Part shown: in pieces, positions 1-10,600 of the stretch | How the letters are laid out: every line of letters begins with the position of its first letter | Position numbering within the stretch: position 1 is the first letter of the stretch | Assembly: GCF_900105415.1 (NCBI RefSeq) | Contig: NZ_FNSM01000001.1 | Span: forward strand, 2,232,001-2,296,000 | Length of the DNA stretch: 64,000 nt | DNA from: Streptomyces sp. TLI_105 | GTDB lineage: Bacteria > Actinomycetota > Actinomycetes > Streptomycetales > Streptomycetaceae | Direction: 5' to 3' | Program-made: the position numbers and the translations under genes | The notes under the pieces: model-generated | What the model was told of the DNA's origin: nothing | Seen by the model: the letters and a program-made list of their open reading frames with translations, nothing else | Database searches by the model: none

Positions 1-453
1 GTCGAGGACGTCCGCGGTGGATCTGACGGCGTCGTCCGCGTCGGGGGCGAGGACCCAGCCCTCCCAGACCTCGAACTTGGTGCCCACCGCAGCGAGGGCG
101 CCGATCACCGGAACGCCGACACTCTCCACCAGAGCGCTCATCTCCGGTCGTTGCGTGGCCAGGCGGCTGACTTCGGCGACGCAGGGAACGTTGTCGACGA
201 TCCAGCGTGCCGCCTCGGCGACGGGCACGGACGCGAAGAAGGCGATCTTGAGGTTCTTCCGCACCTGGTGATCGATCTGGCCTGTGCGCTCCCGGGAGAC
301 GCCGATCGCCTGTCCGAGACGGGCGAGGGAGGCCGGCCGGGCGGAAAAGATCCGTTCACGGCACAGCACGAGTTCTCGAGGTCCCAGCGCCCGGAAGATC
401 TCATCCAGGGCATCGGCCACCCCCGAGTGGTGCATCGGCTCAGACACAGTCAC
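1..453 (-). CDS. Sigma-70 region 4-like DNA-binding protein (partial)
   Basis: This reading frame runs off the left edge of the window, so only the N-terminal part (about 150 residues) is visible. Residues about 20-70 read like a sigma-70 region 4 helix-turn-helix, with a LGPRELVL stretch followed by SLARLGQAIGVSRERTGQID, the signature of the -35-recognising domain. No region 2 precedes it, so it is not a complete sigma factor in the visible part; it may be a regulator that uses a region-4 fold. The start is uncertain: GTG at 453, 447 or 462 are all in frame, and an AGGG-containing ribosome site lies just upstream of 453. It lies beside the biosynthetic cluster on the same strand and could regulate it, but that is inference. 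The C-terminal half is not visible. Confidence 0.7.
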   Translation of the reverse strand, partial: MTVSEPMHHSGVADALDEIFRALGPRELVLCRERIFSARPASLARLGQAIGVSRERTGQIDHQVRKNLKIAFFASVPVAEAARWIVDNVPCVAEVSRLATQRPEMSALVESVGVPVIGALAAVGTKFEVWEGWVLAPDADDAVRSTADVLD

Positions 454-791
454 TTCCCTCACCCCTACGACGAACCCTGCGCACCCGCACGGTTCAGACC
501 AACTCGGAGCTCCCCCAGCACCATCATCTCTCAGTCGATGAGCCGGCGTCGCTCCATCAGTGATCCGTATGAACAGCGGAATGGAACCAGGTTGCCGCCG
601 AGGACATCGGCGGCCCTCCGCTCGCGAGCGGAACCGCGGTGTGGGGTGAAGTTATGAGGGTTCACTGGAGAGAGTCGAGGGAGCGATGCTTGAAGCAGAT
701 GCGACGGTCGATCATCTGCCTCAATTTCCGACGAGATTCAACTAAGTCAGCCGAGCCTATCACCCCCTCTCAAGGAATGGCCAGTTTTTGG
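454..791. other. Intergenic region
   Basis: About 340 bases, noticeably more AT-rich than its surroundings, lie between the sigma-like gene and the end of the FAD oxidoreductase gene. I see no convincing coding sequence on either strand. It probably carries the promoter of the leftward sigma-like gene and the end of the leftward oxidoreductase transcript. A weak six-base imperfect hairpin with an A-rich loop lies at about 781-797. Confidence 0.5.
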
Positions 792-1886
792 TCAAATCTT
801 CATACCCAGTGGAACCTCTGCCCTCGGCGCCCGGGTGTCCATGCGCGCTGCCTCCAACGTGCTGCGGTACGCGGGCAGGAGGGTGTCCAGCCGCTGTTCG
901 GCGAACCGTTTCAGAGCGATGCTCAGCGACTCCGGGTCCCGCAGGTCTTCACCCACGCAGTCGGCCAGAAGCTGCGCCTGGCAGAAGGCGTCGGTGATGC
1001 CCCGAGCGGTGATGGAGTCCTTGTGGTGGCCCGCGTCACCGACCAGCACCCAGCCGGGTCCCTGGGCCTCGCGGAAGAAGTTGCGCTGGTCTCCGGTGCC
1101 GTGCACGTGCTCCAGCCGGCGGCCCGCCGCCATCTCCTCGCGCACCTCGGGCGCCGTCGTCCCGACCTGCGTGAGCAGCGCGTTGAGGGCGTCGCCCCGT
1201 ACGGCCGCGAACTGCGCCTGCCGGAAGTACGCGGCGACCAGGGTCGCCCCGTCGTTGGTGGGGATGGTGGCGACCCAGCGGCCGGGGGCCTCGAAGGTGC
1301 GCAGCCGCGGGGGAAGGTCGGACCAGAAGGTGTAGTACACGCAGGTGTGGTGCGGGTCCTGGAGCAGGACGGGAGCGCGTACCCCGGCCGCCACCGTGGA
1401 GCGCATACCGTCCGCACCCACCACGAGGTGGGCGCGTTCGGTGTGCTCCGCCCCGCCCTGCACCGAGCCGGTCCTGACCCCGACGACCCGGCCGTCCTCG
1501 AACAGCAGGTCGTTGACGGAGGTGTTGGGGCGGTACTCGACCCCGGCGTCGACGGCGGCGCCGATGAGGATCGGGTCGAGGAGCCGGCGGCGGGGCGCGT
1601 ACGCGGCGTGGACACCGCCCGTGCGGTCCGGGGTGCCCTCGAGCACCGTTTCCCCGGCCGTGTGGCGGATCCGTTCCAAGGGCGGACAGCCGGTGGCCAC
1701 GAGCTCGGGCAGCACGTTCCAGCGGTGCAGCGCGGCGACCCCGGACTGGTGGATGTAGAGGGTGGACAGGGCGTCCCTGACGACCCGGTCCCGATCGACC
1801 ATGAGGACCCGGTAACCGGCCCGGGCCATGAGCATCGCGGTGGAGGCGCCCGCGATCCGGGCACCGACCACGATCACGTCATACAC
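792..1886 (-). CDS. FAD-dependent oxidoreductase
   Basis: A 364-residue flavoprotein of the aromatic-ring-hydroxylase/geranylgeranyl-reductase superfamily. The N-terminus has a Rossmann dinucleotide motif (VVGARIAGAS, where the second Gly of GxGxxG is Arg), a mid-region VVGADGMRS motif and a C-terminal GDAGHHKD flavin motif at about residues 285-295. It starts with GTG after a good GGAGG site. It lies 48 bases downstream of the NRPS gene on the same strand, so it is probably the last gene of the leftward biosynthetic operon and may oxidise or hydroxylate the assembled product or a tethered intermediate. It is at the short end for two-domain flavin monooxygenases. The substrate cannot be read from sequence. 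Confidence 0.8.
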   Translation of the reverse strand: MYDVIVVGARIAGASTAMLMARAGYRVLMVDRDRVVRDALSTLYIHQSGVAALHRWNVLPELVATGCPPLERIRHTAGETVLEGTPDRTGGVHAAYAPRRRLLDPILIGAAVDAGVEYRPNTSVNDLLFEDGRVVGVRTGSVQGGAEHTERAHLVVGADGMRSTVAAGVRAPVLLQDPHHTCVYYTFWSDLPPRLRTFEAPGRWVATIPTNDGATLVAAYFRQAQFAAVRGDALNALLTQVGTTAPEVREEMAAGRRLEHVHGTGDQRNFFREAQGPGWVLVGDAGHHKDSITARGITDAFCQAQLLADCVGEDLRDPESLSIALKRFAEQRLDTLLPAYRSTLEAARMDTRAPRAEVPLGMKI

Positions 1887-1934
1887 GACGACCTCCTTGT
1901 TCCGCCGGTGTCACGGCGGTTGCGCCGATGTGGG

Positions 1935-4900
1935 TCATGCGGCCGTGCGGGGCAGGTCCAGCCGGCCGGCGAGAGAGGCGACGGTCGGGTTGTCGAAGAG
2001 GGTCCGGAGCGAGATGTCCGTACCGAACTCCTGGTTCACGCGCAGGACGATCCTGGTCGCCAGCAGCGAGTGCCCCCCGAGCTGGAAGAAGTCGTCGTCG
2101 GCGCCGACGCGCGACAGGCCGAGGACGTCCTCGAAGATGCGGGCGATCCCGGTCTCCAGGTCGCCGGCCGGCGGGCGGCTGGTCTCGACGGCCTCGTAGT
2201 CGGGCTCGGGCAGGGCGCGCCGGTCGAGCTTGCCGTTCGGGGTCATCGGGATGCGGTCGAGGGTGACCACGAACGAGGGGACCATGTGGTCGGGCAGGTT
2301 CTCCCGGGTCGTCCGGACGACCTTCTCCGCGAGGCCGTCGAGGTCCGCGCCGGCGTCCGGCACCACGTAGGCCACGAGGACGAGTGCGCCGCTCGGCGCG
2401 GTCCTCGGGACGACCACGCAGGGGCCGACGCCGGGGGCCTTCGCGACGACCGCCGCGATCTCGGCGAGTTCCACGCGGAAGCCGCGGATCTTGATCTGGT
2501 CGTCGTTGCGGCCGAGATAGACGATGGTGCCGTAGTCGGACCACATCGCGAGGTCACCGGTGCGGTAGAGGCGCTCCCCCGGCTCTCCGTACGGGTTGGC
2601 GACGAACCGGGAGGCGGTCAGGGCCGGCTGGTTGTGGTAGCCGTTGGCCAGCTGCGCGCCGGCCAGGTACAGCTCTCCGGGGACACCGGCCGGGACGGGC
2701 TGGAGGAACCGGTCGAGGATGTAGCCGTCGCACTCGGCGGCCGGCCGGCCGAGGGGTTCGATGCCGCCGTGGACGGCTGAGTCGGAGCGCAGGTCGACCC
2801 GGTGGAAGGTGAGCTCTCCGGTCTCGGTGGGGCCGTAGGTGTTCCACGCGGTGATGCCGAGCCGCTCGCCGAGTTCCAGCGCCAGGCTCCTGGGCAGGGC
2901 CTCTCCCGAGCAGACGACGTGCCGCAGCGCGAGCTGCGCGGGGTCCGGCTCCGACTCGAGGAACGCCTGGAGCATCGACGGCACGAAGTTCGCCAGGGTG
3001 ATGGACTCGTCGCGCATCAACTGCGCGAGGTGGACCGGGTCTCCGTGCCGTCCCGGCTCGGCCAGCACGACGACGGAGCCCGAGGTGAGCGTCCAGAAGA
3101 TCTCGGTGACCGACACGTCGAAGCTGATCGGGGCCTTCTGCAGCACCCGGTCACGGGAGGACAGGGCGAACAGCTGGGACTGGCCCCAGCGGATCCGGTT
3201 CACGATCGAGCGGTGGGACAGGACGACCCCCTTGGGCCGTCCCGTCGTGCCGGAGGTGTAGATCACGTAGGCCGGTGCCTGCGGGTGGAGGCGACCGCCG
3301 CGGTCCGCTTCGGTGACCGGGGCGGCCGACCGGGCGGCGATCTCGGTGGCGATCGGCAGGTCGTCGACGGTCAGCAGGGAGGTCCCGGGCATGGACGTCA
3401 GGATGGGTTCCAGCTTCTTCTGGAACTCGGCCGAGGTGATCACGACCGGCGCCTTGGTGTCCTGGAGCATGTACTCGATGCGGTCGTCCGGGTAGGCGGT
3501 GTCGACGGGGACGTAGGCCGCGCCGCAGCGCAGGACCGCGATGAGGGCGACCACGAGGTCGTACGAGCGGGGCAGGGCGACGGCGACGCGGTCGCCCGTG
3601 CCGATGCCGGCCGCGAGCAGGTGCCGGCACAGGCGGTTCGCGGACGCGTCCAGCTCCGCGAAGCTGTGGCTCTCACCGCGGAAGACGACGGCGGGATCGG
3701 CGCCGGCGCTGCGGAACTGGGCGTCGAGGAGGGACAGCAGGGTGTGCTCGTCGTCCGGGCGCGGGCCGAGGTTCCAGTCGGTGACGACCTGGCGGAGGTC
3801 CGCCTCGTCGGCGACGGCGAGGGCTCCGATCCGCTGGTCGTCGGCGGCGCCGAGGATCTTGTCGAAGTAGGCGACGAAGCGGTGCAGATGGCGCTGCACG
3901 GAGGCGACGTCGAAGAGGGAGGCGTTGGCGTCGAGGTCGAAGCGCAGGCCGTGGCTGGAGTCGAGGTACGCGGACAGCGACAGGTCGTCGACCGGCCCGG
4001 TGGAGAGTCCCTGCTGGACGCCGGTGATCCCGCCGAAGTCCAGGTGGTAGTCGAAGGCCTTGATGTTGATCTGGGATCCCGAGAGCCGGCCGTCGGAACC
4101 GACGAGGCCCGCTTCGCGGGCGATGCTCTCCCGGCGGTAGCGCTGGTGGGCGCGGACCTGGCCGACCTCGTCGGCGAACTGCCGGATGGTCTCGGCCACG
4201 GTCGCGCGCGGATCGACGTCGACGTGCAGCGGAAGGATGTTGACGGTGACCGCGGGCGTGCTGAACGCCGTGGGGGTGGAGCGGCACATCATGGGGAGGC
4301 CCGGCGCTATGTGCTCGGTACCCATGATCTTGGAGAGGTAGGTTCCCCAGCCGGCGATGACGACGTCGCCCCAGGTGACCTTGTGAGCGGCGGCCACCTC
4401 GCGCAGGCGGACCTGGGCCTCGTCGCCGAGTTCCACCGTGACGCGGTGGGGCGGCTTGGCGTAGTCGTCGAAGCCCGAGGCCGCGAGGACGCCGGGCACC
4501 CTCTGGGCGGAGCGGCCGTCGACCTTCCGGGCCCAGAACGCGCGGTCCTCCTCGTGGGAGGGTTCCGCCTCGGCCTGGATCTCCTCGTCCAGCAGGTCCG
4601 CGGTCCGTCCGAACCAGCGGGGGCGGGCCGGGCGGCCCTCCGCGAGGGCGGTGTAGAGCTCCGAGACCCGGCGGGAGACGAGCATCAGCCCGTAGGCGTC
4701 GAGGAGGATGTGATGCGACCGGAGGTACCAGACGCCCTCGTTCTCGCCGAGGTGGTAGAAGGCGCTGTGGACGAGGTCGTCCCCGGTCAGCTCGCGCGGC
4801 ACGGCGAGGTCGGCCCGCATGGCGTCCAGCGCGGCCGTCTTCGGCTCGGGACTGTCACTGAGGTCGTGCACCTCGGTGGTGAGACGGTCGGCGGGGGCGG

Positions 4901-5123
4901 CGTGCGTGCCGGCGCCCTGCCGGGGCAGGGGGTTGCACAGGACGTCCGATTCCGCGACGGCCGTCCGGACGGCCTCGCCCAGCAGTGCGGGGTCGACGCG
5001 CCGGCCGAACCACACGGCCTGACCGATGTTGAAGATGGGACTGTCCGGCACCAGTTGCTGCGCGTACAGGATGCCCTGCTGCGCGCCCAGAAGTGCGAGC
5101 GACTCGATCTTGCCGCCGGTCAT
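1935..5123 (-). CDS. Single-module NRPS (C-A-PCP)
   Basis: A 1062-residue nonribosomal peptide synthetase module. The condensation domain spans about residues 10-440 with the active-site variant HHILLDAYG. The adenylation domain spans about 470-980 with the core motif YTSGTTGRPKG. The carrier domain spans about 985-1055 with the phosphopantetheine site LGGHSL. There is no epimerase, reductase or thioesterase domain. Aligning the binding pocket by eye to GrsA and EntF gives D-V-T-N-V-S-T-E-L-K at the ten specificity positions; I do not recognise this code, so the amino acid is open. The single C domain next to an aryl-AMP ligase and a free aryl carrier suggests it joins the arylated starter to one amino acid, with release by the separate thioesterase at 17474-18229. 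A GGAGG site precedes the ATG. Confidence 0.93.
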   Translation of the reverse strand: MTGGKIESLALLGAQQGILYAQQLVPDSPIFNIGQAVWFGRRVDPALLGEAVRTAVAESDVLCNPLPRQGAGTHAAPADRLTTEVHDLSDSPEPKTAALDAMRADLAVPRELTGDDLVHSAFYHLGENEGVWYLRSHHILLDAYGLMLVSRRVSELYTALAEGRPARPRWFGRTADLLDEEIQAEAEPSHEEDRAFWARKVDGRSAQRVPGVLAASGFDDYAKPPHRVTVELGDEAQVRLREVAAAHKVTWGDVVIAGWGTYLSKIMGTEHIAPGLPMMCRSTPTAFSTPAVTVNILPLHVDVDPRATVAETIRQFADEVGQVRAHQRYRRESIAREAGLVGSDGRLSGSQINIKAFDYHLDFGGITGVQQGLSTGPVDDLSLSAYLDSSHGLRFDLDANASLFDVASVQRHLHRFVAYFDKILGAADDQRIGALAVADEADLRQVVTDWNLGPRPDDEHTLLSLLDAQFRSAGADPAVVFRGESHSFAELDASANRLCRHLLAAGIGTGDRVAVALPRSYDLVVALIAVLRCGAAYVPVDTAYPDDRIEYMLQDTKAPVVITSAEFQKKLEPILTSMPGTSLLTVDDLPIATEIAARSAAPVTEADRGGRLHPQAPAYVIYTSGTTGRPKGVVLSHRSIVNRIRWGQSQLFALSSRDRVLQKAPISFDVSVTEIFWTLTSGSVVVLAEPGRHGDPVHLAQLMRDESITLANFVPSMLQAFLESEPDPAQLALRHVVCSGEALPRSLALELGERLGITAWNTYGPTETGELTFHRVDLRSDSAVHGGIEPLGRPAAECDGYILDRFLQPVPAGVPGELYLAGAQLANGYHNQPALTASRFVANPYGEPGERLYRTGDLAMWSDYGTIVYLGRNDDQIKIRGFRVELAEIAAVVAKAPGVGPCVVVPRTAPSGALVLVAYVVPDAGADLDGLAEKVVRTTRENLPDHMVPSFVVTLDRIPMTPNGKLDRRALPEPDYEAVETSRPPAGDLETGIARIFEDVLGLSRVGADDDFFQLGGHSLLATRIVLRVNQEFGTDISLRTLFDNPTVASLAGRLDLPRTAA

Positions 5124-5178
5124 CGGCGTCCTCCCGTTTCGAAAGTAGTACGAATTCCTGCTGTCAGGTGCGCCTGAC

Positions 5179-6447
5179 TCAGGTCGCGGCCCCGACGGGG
5201 ACCCGCTCGGCCTGGGCGTCGCGCCCGCGGAGCAGCAGCAGGCAGGGGCCGGTCATGGCCGTGGTGACGAGTGCCATGAGGACCATGGCGAGGAAGAGGG
5301 GCGGGGAGAGGATTCCCGCGCTGTATCCGACCTTCAGGACGACCAGCTCGGTGAGCCCGCGGGTGTTCATGAGCACCCCCGCCGTCAAGGACTCCCGGCG
5401 TTCCTGCCGGCCCAGCCGCGCGCCGAGGTAGGTACCGCCGATCTTGCTGACCGCGCCCAGGACCACGATGACGGCGACGAGTCCCCACGGGGTGTCGCCG
5501 AACCCGGCCGTCAGCACCGTGACGCCGGTGACCACGAAGAACACGGGGACGAGGCCGCGCCCCACGCGCGTCACCGAGGCCACGGCCGACTCCCAGGGCG
5601 CGGAGTCGGTGGCCGGAACGGCGAGCCCCAGGAGCACGGCGCCGAAGACCGCCGTCAGACCCAGCCGTTCGGAGGCGAGGGCCGACGCGATCGCCAGAGC
5701 GCCGATCGCCAGGGCGGTGCGCCTGCGGGCCCGGGTGACCATGACGGTGCCCAGCCGGGAACCCAGTGCGCGCCGTGCTCCCAGGGCGAGCAGCGCCCCG
5801 GCGGCGAAGATCTCCATCGAGCGCAGGAAGCCCGCCGGGCTGCCGGAGGCCAGCCCCACCGCGACGGAGAGCAGGATCCAGCCGGCGATGTCGATGAGGA
5901 TGGCGGCGAACATGGCCACCCGTCCGGTGACCGATCCCAGCATGCCCCGCTCTTCGAGGATCCTGGCGAGCACCGGTACGGCGGTGATGGACATCGACAC
6001 GGCGACCATGAGCACGAACGCCGAGGTGGGGGCGTGCCCGCGCACCGCCTGATCCCCCTTCCACGCCAGCCATCCGGCGAGCAGCGCCCCGGTCGCCAGG
6101 GGAAGGGCGAACGCGCCCAGGGCGACCGGGCCGGCGGCCTGGCGCACCGTCCGCTGCACGCCCAGGCGGAGCTTGTGGGTGGTCCCGACCAGGAACAGCG
6201 CGAGGCCGCCTTCGGAGACGAGCTTGAGCGTGTCGAGCATGTTGGCGGGCAGCAGGCTGTGGAGCGCGTCGCCGCCGAAGAGGCCCACGACGAGCGGTCC
6301 GGCGAACAGGCCGGCCATGATCTCGCCGACGACCTCCGGCTGACGCAGCAGCCGTGCCGCCGCTCGCCCGAGCATGGCGAGCAGGAGGATGGCCAGCAGG
6401 GTCGCCGCCAGCCGTGCGGTGAAGGTGACGCCGTCGGCGACGCCCAT
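5179..6447 (-). CDS. CPA2-type cation/H+ antiporter
   Basis: A 422-residue polytopic membrane protein with about 12 predicted hydrophobic segments. It resembles monovalent cation:proton antiporter-2 (KefB/NapA-like) transporters, including the N-terminal QPEVVGEIMAGLFAGP stretch typical of the family. It sits between the NRPS and mbtH genes, on the same strand, within the biosynthetic operon. Such antiporters recur in antibiotic clusters and may serve product export, self-protection or ion balance. The ATG is chosen because an AAAGGACGG ribosome site lies just upstream; an open frame extends further but without a start signal. Confidence 0.85.
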   Translation of the reverse strand: MGVADGVTFTARLAATLLAILLLAMLGRAAARLLRQPEVVGEIMAGLFAGPLVVGLFGGDALHSLLPANMLDTLKLVSEGGLALFLVGTTHKLRLGVQRTVRQAAGPVALGAFALPLATGALLAGWLAWKGDQAVRGHAPTSAFVLMVAVSMSITAVPVLARILEERGMLGSVTGRVAMFAAILIDIAGWILLSVAVGLASGSPAGFLRSMEIFAAGALLALGARRALGSRLGTVMVTRARRRTALAIGALAIASALASERLGLTAVFGAVLLGLAVPATDSAPWESAVASVTRVGRGLVPVFFVVTGVTVLTAGFGDTPWGLVAVIVVLGAVSKIGGTYLGARLGRQERRESLTAGVLMNTRGLTELVVLKVGYSAGILSPPLFLAMVLMALVTTAMTGPCLLLLRGRDAQAERVPVGAAT

Positions 6448-6641
6448 GGGTACCGTCCTTTCGGGTTCGGGATGCCGTCGTGTGCGGTCGGCGGCCGGTG
6501 TGCCTCGCACGGGCGCCCGGTCGTTCCCCGGGCGGCGGACCGCTGTCCACCGCCCGGGCGGCACGCCTCGGTGGACGGACAGGAGCCGTCCTGTCCGTCG
6601 CGCGGGACATGCCGCTCACGACCCTTCCGGGGCCGCCCGGG

Positions 6642-6854
6642 TCATGCGGTCCGGGACGCCTCGACGAGGCTCTTCGGCCGCATGTCGGTCCAGTTCTCCT
6701 CGATGTGCGCCAGGGCCTCCTGCCGCGTGGCATCCGCCAGCACGGCGGTCCAGCCCGCCGGGGCCGGCACGAACGCGGGCCACAGGGAGTACTGCTTCTC
6801 CTCGTTGACGAGGACGTGGAACGTGCCTTCAGGGTCGTCGAACGGGTTGTTCAT
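6642..6854 (-). CDS. MbtH-like protein
   Basis: A 70-residue protein with the full MbtH hallmark: NPFDDPEGTFHVLVNEEKQ at the N-terminus, the SLWPAF motif, and a C-terminal WTDMRPKSL. MbtH proteins bind NRPS adenylation domains and promote their folding or activity. Its place in the leftward operon, two genes upstream of the only NRPS, makes that adenylation domain its obvious partner. A GGGGGAA site precedes the ATG. Confidence 0.96.
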   Translation of the reverse strand: MNNPFDDPEGTFHVLVNEEKQYSLWPAFVPAPAGWTAVLADATRQEALAHIEENWTDMRPKSLVEASRTA

Positions 6855-6978
6855 GGTCGGTTCCCCCAATGAAACGGGTCGGGCATCACGAGCGGGCGGA
6901 CCGCGCGGTGTTCGGCCGCGGCCGGCGCGGCGGTCGGCCTCTTCGGCCGACCGCCGGCGCCTCGCGTCACCGGGCGGG

Positions 6979-8487
6979 TCAGCCGGCCACCGGGACCGGC
7001 TCCGCCCACCCGAGGCCGTCGCCGGTCGGCACGAGACCGCCCTCGAGCAGCGGCGGTTCGATCACTTCGGTGGCCTCGCCGCTGTTGGCCTGCAGGGCGT
7101 TCATCTCCTCCATGACGTCCCGCACCACGGGGGCCGAGAAGAGGTGCTTCATGCGCTGACCGGAGTCCGTGTCCATGCCGCCGGTCCGCTCCGCGGCCAG
7201 GGCGAGGTCCTCGGCCGAGCGCGCGAACCGCTCGGCCACCTGCGCGCCCTCGGTCAGGACGCGCTCCTGGGAGTACCCGCCGGCCACCAGCGAGACGAAC
7301 GACTCGAAGGACGACTCGGACAGGTTGGTGACCTTCCGGGCCTGCCAGAAGTAGGAGTCCTCGGCCTGGTCCATGTGGTAGAAGGACGAGAGGAACTCGT
7401 AGAAGACCGAGTACTCGCGCCGGTAGCGGCCCTCGAACTCGGCGAACGCCCGCTCCTCGGAGACGCTCTTGTCGAGCACGCTGTTCAGGGAGCGCGCCGC
7501 GAGCACGCCGGCGTACGTCGCCAGGTGGACGCCCGTGGAGAACACCGGGTCGATGAAGCAGGCCGCGTCGCCGATGAGCACGATGCCGGGGGCGTGGAAG
7601 CGGGTGTTGGCGTAGGAGTAGTCCTTACGGATGCGGACCTCCCCGTACATGCTGTCGTCGTCGACCCGCTTGGCGTCGTTCATCATGTCCTTGACGTAGG
7701 AGCTGCGGCCGATGAACTTCATCAGCGCGGCTTCCTTGTCGCCCTGGATCTGGGACGCGTTCTCACGGCTGATGACGGCGCCGACGCTGGTCAGGTCGTC
7801 GGTGAGCGGGATGTACCACAGCCAGCCCTCGTCGAACGCCTCGCAGAGGATGTTGCCGCTGTTGGGCTCGGGCAGCCGGCCGCCGCCGTTGAAGTAGCCG
7901 AAGACGGCGACGTTCTGGAAGTGCTCGGAGTACTTGCGCTCACCGCCGGTCGCACGCCACAGGCTGCTCCGGTTGCCGGAGGCGTCCACCACGTAGGCCG
8001 CCGAGATCTGGTGCTCGCCGCCGTCCGCGTCGCGGTAGGACACGCCGGTGACCCGGCCGTCGGCCTGGAGGGCGCCGGTGACGTCGCACTCCTCGCGGAC
8101 GTCCACGCCGTTGCGGGCCGCGTTGCGCAGCAGGATCTCGTCGAAGCGGGCCCGCTCCACCTGATAGGCGTTGGAGGTGGGGCCGGAGAACTCGGGGGAG
8201 ATGGAGAAGAGGAAGTTCCACGGGACCGGGTTGGTCCCCCAGCGGAAGCTGCCGCCGCGCTTGTACATGAAGCCGGCCGCCTCCATCTCCTCGGTCACGC
8301 CGAGCAGCTTGCAGACACCGTGCACCGTGGCGGGAAGCAGGGACTCGCCGATCTGGTACCGGGGGAACTTCTCCTTCTCCAGGAGGACGACCGAGTGGCC
8401 CCGGCGCGCCAGCAGCGTCGCGACGGTCGATCCGCCCGGCCCTCCACCGACGACGACGACATCGACCTGCTCGTTGCGGTTTTCCAT
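6979..8487 (-). CDS. FADH2-dependent halogenase
   Basis: A 502-residue flavin-dependent halogenase. Residues 8-20 hold the FAD-binding GGGPGGS loop, and the motif GWLWYIPL gives the WxWxIP signature that separates halogenases from ordinary monooxygenases. The motif DPVFSTGVHLA is shared with phenol and carrier-protein-type halogenases of the CmlS/PltM sort rather than tryptophan halogenases. It lies 26 bases downstream of the aryl carrier protein gene in the same operon, so the likely substrate is 2,3-dihydroxybenzoate, free or carrier-bound. Chloride versus bromide and the ring position cannot be read. A flavin reductase is not encoded nearby and would have to be supplied in trans. Confidence 0.92.
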   Translation of the reverse strand: MENRNEQVDVVVVGGGPGGSTVATLLARRGHSVVLLEKEKFPRYQIGESLLPATVHGVCKLLGVTEEMEAAGFMYKRGGSFRWGTNPVPWNFLFSISPEFSGPTSNAYQVERARFDEILLRNAARNGVDVREECDVTGALQADGRVTGVSYRDADGGEHQISAAYVVDASGNRSSLWRATGGERKYSEHFQNVAVFGYFNGGGRLPEPNSGNILCEAFDEGWLWYIPLTDDLTSVGAVISRENASQIQGDKEAALMKFIGRSSYVKDMMNDAKRVDDDSMYGEVRIRKDYSYANTRFHAPGIVLIGDAACFIDPVFSTGVHLATYAGVLAARSLNSVLDKSVSEERAFAEFEGRYRREYSVFYEFLSSFYHMDQAEDSYFWQARKVTNLSESSFESFVSLVAGGYSQERVLTEGAQVAERFARSAEDLALAAERTGGMDTDSGQRMKHLFSAPVVRDVMEEMNALQANSGEATEVIEPPLLEGGLVPTGDGLGWAEPVPVAG

Positions 8488-8513
8488 GTGCTCGGTTCCT
8501 ATCCTGGTTCGGT

Positions 8514-8771
8514 TCAGCGGGCGGTCTGGGCGTCGGCGGCCACGTCCACGGAGAACTCGGCGAGCCATGCGCCGAGCGTCGGCGACGAGGCCAGGGCCAC
8601 GAAGTCCGCGCCCTGGACCCCGGCGGCCCTCCACTTCTCGACGAGGGTCATCAGCCGGATGGAGTCGAGCCCCGCGTCACGCAGATTGGTGTCGTCGGCG
8701 ATCTGCTCGGGGTCGAGGCCGGTCGCCTCGGCGATGTCGGCCCTCATCTGCTCGCGGCTTATCGTGGGCAT
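8514..8771 (-). CDS. Aryl carrier protein
   Basis: An 85-residue free-standing acyl/aryl carrier protein. The phosphopantetheinylation site is the serine in GLDSIRLM (about residue 38), flanked by the usual four-helix pattern. In DhbB and EntB this domain is fused to isochorismatase; here the isochorismatase (11826-12473) lacks it and the carrier is encoded separately, between the aryl-AMP ligase and the halogenase. It probably holds the dihydroxybenzoyl starter for halogenation and for condensation by the NRPS. Confidence 0.92.
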   Translation of the reverse strand: MPTISREQMRADIAEATGLDPEQIADDTNLRDAGLDSIRLMTLVEKWRAAGVQGADFVALASSPTLGAWLAEFSVDVAADAQTAR

Positions 8772-8821
8772 GCGGGGGGTTCCTCTCTGGTCATGGTGGT
8801 GATGTGGCGGGGAGGCTGGGT

Positions 8822-10462
<1,641 letters not shown>

Positions 10463-10549
10463 GCCTGCCCTTCCGCGGGGGTGGGTGGGTTCGGTTGCCG
10501 ACGGCGGCGTCCGTCGACGACTTCACCATACCGCAGCAGGTCGCTCACA

Positions 10550-10560
10550 TGATAGTCTAG
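10550..10560 (+). promoter_or_regulatory. TGATAGTCTAG cluster element, copy 1
   Basis: This 11-bp element lies in the divergent region between the aryl-AMP ligase and isochorismate synthase genes. It contains TAGTCT, a plausible Streptomyces -10 hexamer, and ends four bases before an in-frame ATG (10565). No good -35 hexamer is visible. The same element occurs upstream of dhbA, again a few bases from the start codon, and with one change ahead of the exporter gene. Confidence 0.5.
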
Positions 10561-10600
10561 TTTTATGACGATCCCAGTGACTGGGACGACGGGGGAAGGT

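Noticed and set aside
639..5177. Very long plus-strand open frames opposite the NRPS and FAD genes
   Set aside because: They are antisense shadows of high-GC coding DNA: composition is Gly/Arg/Val/Asp-rich, no family motif appears, and the minus-strand NRPS and flavoprotein explain the region fully.
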